From positions 1,426,001 through 1,490,000 of the forward strand of contig JABTUA010000001.1 of the NCBI GenBank assembly GCA_015075635.1: DNA of 64,000 nucleotides, read 5' to 3'. This DNA comes from Polyangiaceae bacterium (GTDB lineage Bacteria; Myxococcota_A; Polyangia; Polyangiales; Polyangiaceae). Under the pieces are notes generated by a model, which had not been told where the DNA came from, did no database searches, and was given only the letters and a program-made list of their open reading frames with translations. Position numbers and translations under genes: made by a program. The first letter of the stretch is position 1. Each line of letters begins with the position of its first letter. Shown here piece by piece: positions 17,474-24,468 of this stretch.

Positions 17474-19491
17474 GGCTCGCGCTCCACGAACACGCAGAGA
17501 CGCCGGCCGTACCACGCCACCGCCGACCCAGCCTGAGCCAGCTCGTGGCTGACGCTCGTAGCCGTTGCCCCGGGATCGACATGGCGCACCTCCCGCAGCA
17601 GCCGATCGACGCTGGCTACGCGCAGGCGACGCAGCACGACGAGCGTGGGGGTGCGCAGGCTGTCGGCGCCCGGTGGTGGCTTCGGTGTCGGTGGGCGAGG
17701 CGCGGGTGCTGGAGGAACCGGCTCGTGCTCGACGCTCGCATCCTCGCGGTCCAGGCCGAACAGCGCAGAACGCACGCCCGGCCAGCTCTGCCAGTCCAGG
17801 TCCTGCTTGACCCAGCGCTCGACGACGGCGAAGTCGAGCGGCCGACCGTCTGAGCCTGCGAGGTCCTGCGAACGTCCTGCGGCGAGGAAGTCGTGGAGCG
17901 CGACGAGGCGGGTCGCGTCCTCTGCGGCGAGCCAGACCCACCCGACGCCACGCGCGCCCAGCTCGCGCGCGTATTCGTCCACCTTGGTCCACGTCGGCGA
18001 GAACGCCAGGGTGTGCTCGCGAACGACGACGCTGCGGGCGGGATCTTCGGCGGCAGCCGCGTGCTGGAGCGCCGCGGCGACCGAGCGGGGGTGGGCGTGC
18101 TGCACGATGCGCAGCTGACGCCCGGGCCGCTGCAAGGTCACGATGCGCGTGACCCTGTCCGTGGTGGTCGAGGGCTCGAGGTCCGCCAGGTCGGCGGCGA
18201 CCATCAGGGCGCTCGCCAGGCGCTCGGCGTCGAGCCCACGCCCGTCGGACGCGACGTCTTGAAGCTCGGCCCGCCCGCGCGCCAGGTGGAGCGCCCAGAG
18301 CTCCGACAAGCGGTCCTCGATGCTGGTGCTGGGCGGTGCCTCGGCTCCGCCCGCGGGCTCGTTGGCGCGTGCCGCGGCCGGCGCAAGCGAGGGCTGAAGT
18401 GCCTCGCGACACGCGATCATCAGCATGCGCGGGGTCATGACCGTCGCACGACGCCAGGCCTGGAGCTGCTCAGGCGTGAACGGCCACGGGAATGGCTCGC
18501 CCCGCTCGGCCTCTGGAAGCCGCCCGAGCCAGGCGCGCACCAGCTCTTCACGCTGATCCGGCGTGGGCAACGAGAGCTCGAACAGCTTCGACTCGACGCG
18601 GGAGCGGTGAGACGCGGCCAGCTTCGGGCGGATGTTGCGATCCCACTCCGCGTCGAGCGCTAGCTGGACGATCACCAGCCCGCGGACGCTGTCGTGGAGT
18701 TCGCTGATCAGGTTGCCATGCGCTGCGATGCGCGACGACTGGTGCTCCGTGGTCACCAGGTTCTCGAGCTGATCAAAGACGAGCACGATGGGCGAGCCGT
18801 GGGCCGCGACGACGGCGAGCGTGCGCAGGGCCGGGAGCACGTCGGCCTCGGTGAGACTCGCGCCGCCGCCGAGCCTGCTCAGCTGCACGTCGTTCATCTC
18901 CCTGCCGGCGAGCCAGGCGTTCGCGGCTCGGCGATCCGGCGCGGGCAAGAACGGCGCGCGCAGCAGGCGCTCCAGATAGTCCGTCCAGACCTCGGGGTAC
19001 AACGCCTCGAGGTGGGCCGTCGCGCGTTCGATCAGATCCTCCCGCAGGCGCTCGTCGCGTTGCCGCAGCTGTTCGATGAGCACGTGAGGCCCGACCCGCT
19101 CGCCGGACACCGCCGCGAGCATCGAAGCCGCGATCACGTCGAGCTGGCGGTCGGTGGTGCCGGAGGCGGGGTGCTGGAGCGAGTCGACGATCTGCGTCAG
19201 GACGTGACGTGGGGTGGCCTCGATGCCAATCTCGGGGCGAACGAGCACGAAGGCCGCGCGCGGACCCAGCCGGCGACGCACGCGCACGAAGAGGTGGGTC
19301 TTGCCCGAGCCCGCCGGGCCGAGCCCCAAGAGCGTGCTCGAGCCGAGCTCTCGGGGCCCCAGCGGAGCCGCTCGACGCACTTCCTCGATCCGAGACAGCA
19401 CGGCGTCGCTCAGCTGGGCGTTCAGGGACTCGACGTCGACGACGTCGCTGCTCCAGGGGTCGGCGTGCTCGAAGTCGAAAGGGCCTCTCAT
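17470..19491 (-). CDS. Large AAA+/STAND-like P-loop ATPase of the defence-like operon
   Basis: The 673-residue cytoplasmic protein has a P-loop near its start, GPAGSGKT (residues 58-65), and a Walker B strand IVLVFDQLENL (235-245, Asp240). A hydrophobic helix around TPRMLMIACREAL suits an AAA lid. The middle resembles ORC/KAP-like ATPases that act on DNA or sense partners. A second, non-ATPase half (about 400-590) carries alternating strands and helices (RQLRIVQHAHPRSVAAAL), and a Pro-rich linker (about 600-625) leads to a C-terminal winged-helix-like piece. It overlaps the gene before and the gene after by 4 nt each, so it is probably made in fixed ratio with the nuclease-FtsK protein and may load or gate it. 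Exact family not recognised. Confidence 0.8.
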   Translation of the reverse strand: MRGPFDFEHADPWSSDVVDVESLNAQLSDAVLSRIEEVRRAAPLGPRELGSSTLLGLGPAGSGKTHLFVRVRRRLGPRAAFVLVRPEIGIEATPRHVLTQIVDSLQHPASGTTDRQLDVIAASMLAAVSGERVGPHVLIEQLRQRDERLREDLIERATAHLEALYPEVWTDYLERLLRAPFLPAPDRRAANAWLAGREMNDVQLSRLGGGASLTEADVLPALRTLAVVAAHGSPIVLVFDQLENLVTTEHQSSRIAAHGNLISELHDSVRGLVIVQLALDAEWDRNIRPKLAASHRSRVESKLFELSLPTPDQREELVRAWLGRLPEAERGEPFPWPFTPEQLQAWRRATVMTPRMLMIACREALQPSLAPAAARANEPAGGAEAPPSTSIEDRLSELWALHLARGRAELQDVASDGRGLDAERLASALMVAADLADLEPSTTTDRVTRIVTLQRPGRQLRIVQHAHPRSVAAALQHAAAAEDPARSVVVREHTLAFSPTWTKVDEYARELGARGVGWVWLAAEDATRLVALHDFLAAGRSQDLAGSDGRPLDFAVVERWVKQDLDWQSWPGVRSALFGLDREDASVEHEPVPPAPAPRPPTPKPPPGADSLRTPTLVVLRRLRVASVDRLLREVRHVDPGATATSVSHELAQAGSAVAWYGRRLCVFVEREP

Positions 19492-20366
19492 GCCCTGCCT
19501 CCCGCGAGCACCCGGGCGTACGAGATCAGCGTCCCTTGCGCGTCGGACGGGCACAGCGCGCGATCGGCCGCAGAGAGGTTGCCGACGCCGCTCTCCGGGC
19601 GAAGCTCCACCTTCCCCGTGTGCGCGAGCGCCAGCAACGCTCGGTGGGCGCCGGCGGGGGACTCGGCGGCGCCGAGCGCGCGGACCAAGTCCGGAACGAA
19701 CACCGAGCGCCCCCGGGCTCGCTCGAGGGCCGCCAGGGTCTCGAGGACCTCTCCGGCGGGCGCGGCAGGCGACGAAGACAGAGAGATGAGCGGCTCCAGC
19801 ACGGCTCGCGCCTCGGCGCGGCGGAGAGTCTTCGCCGGAAGGCCCTTCCGGGGTCGGGCGCGCGCGACCAGCTTCGGCAGGAGCTTGGCCAAATCCCGCA
19901 GCGCATCGAGCTCGGCTGGGGCCAGCACGTGCGAGCCAGGTCGCGTCACCTCGTCGGTGCTGGCGCCGGCCAGCAACGAGAGCTCCCCCGCTCTGACCAG
20001 CTCGTACAGCGTGCGCTTGACCTCGGCCGCGGTCGCCCCGCGCACGCGTTTGGCGAGCGCCGCCAGCGGGACTGGCGTCGTCGCGTCGATGCTCGACGCG
20101 ATCTGCCCGGCCAGCGGAGTCCGCACGCCCTTCGGCGTTCGCTCGAGCCCTCGTAGGGCGAGCTTCTCGAAGAGGAGCGCCTCGTCGTGCCGCGACAGCT
20201 TGCCCCGCACGAGCTGCTTGGTTGGAACGAAGCGCTCCGCACGCACCATGGACTCCACCTCGGACACCAGTCTGTCGGTGAGCGGGACGGCGGGCTCGCT
20301 CTTCTTGGCCAAGGTGCGTCGAGCGAACGCCGCGCGCGGTAGCGCGTCAAGCAGATACCGGGTCAG
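19488..20366 (-). CDS. Protein with three winged-helix-like modules
   Basis: The frame encodes about 292 residues with three similar helix-rich modules near residues 44-80, 97-132 and 220-256 (for example VPLAALAKRVRGATAAEV and VFVPDLVRALGAAE). This suggests tandem winged helices that bind DNA or mediate contacts in the complex. The end overlaps the ATPase ATG by 4 nt. The start is uncertain: no ATG or GTG lies near the upstream stop, but a CTG at 20366 overlaps that TGA as CTGA, matching the ATGA overlaps elsewhere in the operon. Alternatives are TTG at 20312 or TTG at 20438, the latter deep inside the previous gene. The family was not recognised, but strand, codon use and overlaps mark it as a real operon member. 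Confidence 0.65.
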   Translation of the reverse strand: MTRYLLDALPRAAFARRTLAKKSEPAVPLTDRLVSEVESMVRAERFVPTKQLVRGKLSRHDEALLFEKLALRGLERTPKGVRTPLAGQIASSIDATTPVPLAALAKRVRGATAAEVKRTLYELVRAGELSLLAGASTDEVTRPGSHVLAPAELDALRDLAKLLPKLVARARPRKGLPAKTLRRAEARAVLEPLISLSSSPAAPAGEVLETLAALERARGRSVFVPDLVRALGAAESPAGAHRALLALAHTGKVELRPESGVGNLSAADRALCPSDAQGTLISYARVLAGGRA

Positions 20367-20635
20367 CGTTCGACGTGCTTCGCCACGCGCAGCACGAGAG
20401 CGCGGAAGGACTCGCCGCCGCCCTCGTGCCAGGCCCAAGCGTAGGGCTTGCTCGCGTCGTTGCAGTGCAGAGGCAGGCGTGACGACAGCCGCTCGAGGTC
20501 CCGCTGGATGGTGCGTCGAGTCACGCAGATCCCGTGGTCCTTCAACCGGCGTGCCAGCGTCGCAGTGTCCACGTGCTTCGGCGCGGTGGGGATCTCGCGC
20601 AGGAGCAGCAGGTAGCGGACGAAGGAGTCGGACAT
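20363..20635 (-). CDS. Small HTH protein related to the WYL regulator's DNA-binding domain
   Basis: The 90-residue protein is a single winged helix (recognition helix TRRTIQRDLERLS) followed by LHCNDASKPYAWAWHEG. It aligns along its length with the first 75 residues of the WYL regulator (TPRSIQRDLQHLA, then LHCDERSKPYGWSWDGD) but lacks any WYL domain. It is the first gene of the operon. ATG 20635 is preferred over an in-frame GTG at 20656 because the later start leaves the palindrome at 20664-20680 in a plausible promoter position. It may compete with or modulate the WYL regulator at the shared operator, or tether the complex to DNA. Confidence 0.75.
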   Translation of the reverse strand: MSDSFVRYLLLLREIPTAPKHVDTATLARRLKDHGICVTRRTIQRDLERLSSRLPLHCNDASKPYAWAWHEGGGESFRALVLRVAKHVER

Positions 20636-20663
20636 CGACGAGGCTCGAACGTACACCCCCGTA

Positions 20664-20680
20664 GCGACGGGACTTGTCGC
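20664..20680. promoter_or_regulatory. Putative operator GCGAC-N7-GTCGC before the defence-like operon
   Basis: GCGACGGGACTTGTCGC lies 29-45 nt upstream of the HTH gene ATG. It has the same arms and spacing as the site at 15455-15471 before the WYL gene. No convincing -10/-35 pair was found around it. Confidence 0.6.
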
Positions 20681-20703
20681 AGCTCGCCGTCTCTTAGGAC
20701 AAA

Positions 20704-20769
20704 CCCATCATCGACAGCTACACGCCGAGCGTGAGCGGGACGTTCCAGCTCGACGTGACCTTGCTCTGA
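20704..20769 (+). pseudogene. Possible 3' remnant of a plus-strand gene
   Basis: The frame PIIDSYTPSVSGTFQLDV followed by TLL and TGA reads like the C-terminal strand of a secreted beta-rich protein, but no coding sequence leads into it; the region to its left is the upstream end of the minus-strand defence-like operon. It may be the tail of a gene cut when the operon was inserted. It also lies opposite the end of a minus-strand MYXO-CTERM gene, so chance cannot be excluded. Confidence 0.3.
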
Positions 20770-21325
20770 GCACCAGGAGACCCGCGAGCCAGGCGAGGGG
20801 TGTGCTGCTCGACGCGGGCCGCCCGAGCTCGCACGCGCCGCAGCTCCCGCTCTTTTCTCGGGGGGCGGTGTTGGGGACGGACGACTGCTGCGCGCTCGTC
20901 CCGGGCGCCGCCGGGTTCGTGTCCGGCGTCGGAGCCCCGCTCGGCGTGGGCGTGCTCGTGGCGGGCGGTTCTGCGGACGACGAGGCGAGCGCGCTCGGCT
21001 GGGGCACGGGGTCAGCGCCGCCGGCGTCGCGGGGCTCGGCCAGCGACGACACGGCCGCGGCCGAGCTCGGCTTGCACCAGACCTCGGTCCAAGTGCTGGC
21101 GCCGCGCGTGCGGCAGCGCTCGGCGTAGCCCCGCGGGGCGTATTGCTTCTGGCAGGCGTCGGCCTCGGCGAAGTAGGTGCTGCACGCCACGCAGTCTTCG
21201 CCCGCGCCGCGCTGCTTCTCGACGCTGCACTTCTCGACGTACCCTGGGGGTGGGGCCACGTCCGCGGAGGCGGAGCGGGCCATGAGCAACAAGGAGAGCG
21301 CGAGGGCGCGCGTGGAGAGCCGCAC
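20708..21325 (-). CDS. Small Cys-rich secreted protein with MYXO-CTERM anchor
   Basis: The protein is about 205 residues. It has an N-terminal signal peptide (LALSLLLMARSASA), a Cys-rich domain of about 80 residues (CSVEKQRGAGEDCVACSTYF...CQKQYAPRGYAERC...WCK), a Ser/Pro/Thr-rich linker, and a MYXO-CTERM-like end (CGACELG, hydrophobic LAWLAGLLVL, then RARSRR). It is likely secreted and surface-anchored; the function of the Cys-rich domain is unknown. The start is GTG 21325 or TTG 21334; GTG is preferred as the more common codon. About 14 residues (AGTSRSRSACSCR) follow the Arg cluster and run over the possible gene remnant on the other strand, so the original stop may have been lost. Confidence 0.6.
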   Translation of the reverse strand: MRLSTRALALSLLLMARSASADVAPPPGYVEKCSVEKQRGAGEDCVACSTYFAEADACQKQYAPRGYAERCRTRGASTWTEVWCKPSSAAAVSSLAEPRDAGGADPVPQPSALASSSAEPPATSTPTPSGAPTPDTNPAAPGTSAQQSSVPNTAPREKSGSCGACELGRPASSSTPLAWLAGLLVLRARSRRAGTSRSRSACSCR

Positions 21326-21371
21326 GGCTCCCAAGGCTAGCTCAACCGCTCCGTGTTAGCCTCCTCGCGTC

Positions 21372-22106
21372 GTGCGTCCCGCGGTCGCAGCGCTCCTCTG
21401 CCTCGCCTCTCTCGGCGTCGGGCCGGCGTTTGCGGCGGAGCCTGGACCGCCGCCACCCGTCGAGGAGGATCCCGACGTCGTGCTCTCCAGCGACGCCTGG
21501 TTTCTGCGCCTGGACGTGGGGGGCGCGTACCTGCGCACCAGCACGCGCTACCACCCGACCGCGGACGAAGACGCGAAGAACAAGCTCGAGCCGAGCGGCC
21601 CTGCGATCACCTTGCAGCTCGCCGCGGCGGCCCGGCTCGGCCGGGACGTGACCCTCGGGGGGCTCGGGCGCTTGGTGCACGCGCCGGCCAACTACTTCGA
21701 CGGCGAGTGGCACGACACGCCGCAAGGCCTGTATTACGGCGCGCTGTTCATCGATCACCGCTTGCCCGCGAAAGTGCTCCGCCTGGGTGGCGCGGTCGGG
21801 CCCGGCGTGCTCTACAGCTTCGACCGCGACGAGGAGGGCATGACCCAGTGGGGCCCGGTGGGGAGCGTCTGGCTCGGGCTCGACTTGCCCACGAGCTCAC
21901 GCGTCGCGGTGGGGCTCGCGGCGGATCTCACCGGCGCCGCCATGCGAGAGCGCCACACCTACGACGGCGCGAGACACCAGTTCGACACCTTCATGCTGGT
22001 GCTCGGGCTCGCCTTCACCATCCGCATCTCGGAGCCCTCGCTCCTGCCGCGGAGCCTGCCCAGCCTGGCGCAGGCTCCGGATCACTTGATGGGCGGCGGA
22101 TCGTAA
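21372..22106 (+). CDS. Outer-membrane beta-barrel-like secreted protein
   Basis: The 244-residue product has a signal peptide (VAALLCLASLGVGPAFA, cut before AEPG) and then alternating amphipathic strands rich in Gly, Tyr and Leu (FLRLDVGGAYL, GGLGRLVHA, LRLGGAVGPGVLYSF, VAVGLAADLTGA), as expected for an eight- to ten-stranded outer-membrane barrel. No ligand or enzyme motif is seen. The start is GTG 21372. Its end overlaps the convergent IgGFc-binding-like gene by 25 nt, so the two 3' ends share DNA. No operon partner. Confidence 0.7.
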   Translation: MRPAVAALLCLASLGVGPAFAAEPGPPPPVEEDPDVVLSSDAWFLRLDVGGAYLRTSTRYHPTADEDAKNKLEPSGPAITLQLAAAARLGRDVTLGGLGRLVHAPANYFDGEWHDTPQGLYYGALFIDHRLPAKVLRLGGAVGPGVLYSFDRDEEGMTQWGPVGSVWLGLDLPTSSRVAVGLAADLTGAAMRERHTYDGARHQFDTFMLVLGLAFTIRISEPSLLPRSLPSLAQAPDHLMGGGS

Positions 22107-23944
22107 ATCTTCTTCACGTTGGCGCCGCCGGCGAAGGCGTAGGAGCCCGCCGCGCCGTAGCCGTACGCGACGATGCCGAAGGGCTTGTCGCCGGTCAGGT
22201 AGTGCACGCCTTCGGTCAGCTTGCAGCGCCGAGACTCGTAGGGCACGCCGTCGAGGATGCCCGAGGCCTCCTTGGTGCAGTTGTCCGTCGCCGAGCCGTC
22301 GATGATGGTCTTGGCGGTGACCTCGGTGGTGATAACGACCCAATTCTGGCTCCACGAGCCCGGGGTCAGGAACACGTACTCCGTGCGGTACTGCTCGACC
22401 GGGGGGAACACCGTCAGGGACGGATCGCCGATGTACGGGCCGTCCACCAGCTGATTGCTGACCAAGATCTGCCCGACGATCACCGGCTTGTCCGCGCTGA
22501 CCGTGAAGTCGCTCTGGGCCCAGGTGGTGACCACCTCGCCGGGCTGGATGGTGAACTGATTGTAGGGCGCGGGCAGCGTCGTCTTCACGTTGGCGGTCTC
22601 GGCCACGCCCACGAAGCGGATCACGTCGGGCTCTTTCCAGGAGCCGGTGGAGCGCACGGGGCTCCGCGCGATCACGTATTTCATGCCCACCGACTCGACC
22701 GGGAAGATCTGCTCCTCCAGGTGATCGAGGCAGCAGGTGTCGCCGCTCGACCAGCCCGGCGGGGTCGGCACCTGCACGGGGCCCGGAGCGCCCGTGGACT
22801 CTACGCCGCTGAAGACTGCGACGGGTTGGTTCGACTCGACGACGGTGCCGGAGAGATCGGCCATCGTCTTCTGGTCGTCCGCCATCGTGGCGTCGTCGGT
22901 CTCGAGGTTCAGAACGTCGAAGGGCCCGAGGTTCGCCACGATCTCGCCGCCCGGCTGGGTGGCGGCGATGGGCGGGTTGCCCTTGATGCGCCAGCTCGGG
23001 CGCACCTTCACCGTGGTGCCCGGCTTGGTGCCCACGATGGTGACGTAGGAGCGGTCGATGATCAGGCCGAGGCCCGGGAAGTTGATCGGCACCGGGTGAC
23101 CGGCGCCCCAGCCGATGACGCGGTGCCACTTGCCGAGGGCGCTCGTGGGCAGGAGCAGCGAGGCGTCGTTCGAGTAAGCGTTCTCGAACACGTTGAACTG
23201 GTAGACGATGATCGGGTAGCTCGAGGTGATGCGGTACGCCTGGGAAGACAGGCAGGTTCCCGGTGAGGCGTAATCGTTGGGCTTCACGCCGCAGTCGAGC
23301 TCGCGCGTCGGCAGCACGACCTTCTCCAGCGCGCCCGGCGCGATCGAGACCTGCTTGACCACCTTGAGCGCCAGCGGCTGCCCGACCGGCGCCTCGTTCA
23401 GCTCGATGGTCACGTTGGCCTGACTCTGGCCTGCGTTCGAGAGCACCACGCCCCAGGGCATGCTGGCCGGATCGTTGCCGCCGCCGTCCTGCTGATCGAG
23501 GTCCACCGCCCAGAACTCGCAGCCCACGTTCGACGGCGTCTCCGTCGAGAGCTCGCAGGCGGTGCCGCACTTGCCGCCGCCGCAGACCTCGCCGGCGGAG
23601 ACGTTGCAGGTCTGGACCAGCTCGTCCTGGTTCATGCCGTCCTCGGAGCACTTGTGGACCTCGTTGCCCACGCACACCGTCGAGCCCGGCGCGCACAGCG
23701 TGCAGCCGAGGCCGCTCGTGCAAGTGTCCTCGCACTCGATCGGCGTGCCGGGTTGGCCGTCCACGCAGGGCGTGTAGCTCTTCTGGATGCAGAACCCGCA
23801 CACGCTGGCGTCGCCGCCGCCGGTGTTGCCGGTGCCGCCGCCGCCGTTGCCGCCGCTGCTGCTGCCGCTCTCGGACGCCGAGCACGCTGCGCCGAGAACC
23901 GTGCCAATTGGAAGAAGCCAAAGGAGCGCGAAGAGCCGTCGCAT
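22082..23944 (-). CDS. Lipoprotein with IgGFc-binding-like domain
   Basis: The 620-residue protein starts with a lipoprotein signal (LPIGTVLGAAC, lipid-carrying Cys about residue 20) and a Gly/Ser/Asn linker. A Cys-rich EGF-like stretch (about 48-130: CGFCIQKSYTPC...CTLCAPGSTVC...CGGGKCGTAC) follows, then a long beta-rich region that resembles the N-terminal IgGFc-binding domain of mucin-like FCGBP. Supporting motifs are SSYPIIVYQFNVFE, SNDASLLLPTSALGKWHRV and YVTIVGTKPGTTV, repeated later as SADKPVIVGQIL and YRTEYVFLTPGSW. Such lipoproteins are common in myxobacteria; their role is unknown, perhaps adhesion or prey contact. ATG start; no operon partner evident. Confidence 0.8.
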   Translation of the reverse strand: MRRLFALLWLLPIGTVLGAACSASESGSSSGGNGGGGTGNTGGGDASVCGFCIQKSYTPCVDGQPGTPIECEDTCTSGLGCTLCAPGSTVCVGNEVHKCSEDGMNQDELVQTCNVSAGEVCGGGKCGTACELSTETPSNVGCEFWAVDLDQQDGGGNDPASMPWGVVLSNAGQSQANVTIELNEAPVGQPLALKVVKQVSIAPGALEKVVLPTRELDCGVKPNDYASPGTCLSSQAYRITSSYPIIVYQFNVFENAYSNDASLLLPTSALGKWHRVIGWGAGHPVPINFPGLGLIIDRSYVTIVGTKPGTTVKVRPSWRIKGNPPIAATQPGGEIVANLGPFDVLNLETDDATMADDQKTMADLSGTVVESNQPVAVFSGVESTGAPGPVQVPTPPGWSSGDTCCLDHLEEQIFPVESVGMKYVIARSPVRSTGSWKEPDVIRFVGVAETANVKTTLPAPYNQFTIQPGEVVTTWAQSDFTVSADKPVIVGQILVSNQLVDGPYIGDPSLTVFPPVEQYRTEYVFLTPGSWSQNWVVITTEVTAKTIIDGSATDNCTKEASGILDGVPYESRRCKLTEGVHYLTGDKPFGIVAYGYGAAGSYAFAGGANVKKIYDPPPIK

Positions 23945-23998
23945 GCGCGGAAGGATACCCGAGAACCGGCCGGTTGCCCGGTCTTTCCAGCCAGGGGC

Positions 23999-24430
23999 TC
24001 AGGGGGACTGTTCGAGGAGCTTCAGCGCCAGCTTCACGAAGTCCGCCTCCGTGACGATGCCCAGCAGCTTGCCGTCGTCGGAGACCACCGGCAGGCAGCC
24101 CAGCTTGTTGTTCCACATCAAGAGGCCGGCGTCGGCGATGGGGGTGTCCTCCCGGACGGTGACCAGCTCTCGGGCCATGACGTCCCGCGCGAACAGCCGT
24201 TCCTTGATGTTGTGTGTCTTCTTGTCCCCGCCCGGCTCAGCCACGCTTGCCGCGATGCGCAGCAGGTCGCGCTGGGTGATGAGCCCGACCAGCTTGCCGT
24301 CGTCGACCACCGGCAGGTGGCGGAAGCGGAAGTGCCGCATCCCTTCCTCGACGCCCAGGAGGTTGTCTTCCTCGTACAGAGTCACGACCTCGCGGGTCAT
24401 GATGTCGCGGACGAGCGTGGGCTTCGGCAT
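23999..24430 (-). CDS. Two-CBS-domain protein
   Basis: The 143-residue protein consists almost only of a CBS pair: RDIMTREVVTLYEEDNLLGV...HLPVVDDGKLVGLITQRDLL (first) and RDVMARELVTVREDTPIADA...CLPVVSDDGKLLGIVTEADF (second). CBS pairs bind adenine nucleotides and often regulate a partner protein. The frame is open upstream, but ATG 24430 just before KPTLVRDIM fits the family; earlier sequence lacks coding character. It lies 38 nt downstream of a Ser/Thr kinase gene on the same strand and may be co-transcribed, although no functional link is visible. Confidence 0.88.
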   Translation of the reverse strand: MPKPTLVRDIMTREVVTLYEEDNLLGVEEGMRHFRFRHLPVVDDGKLVGLITQRDLLRIAASVAEPGGDKKTHNIKERLFARDVMARELVTVREDTPIADAGLLMWNNKLGCLPVVSDDGKLLGIVTEADFVKLALKLLEQSP

Positions 24431-24468
24431 GCGCTTCAAGTACCGCGAAACGCCGTACGCGATCAACC

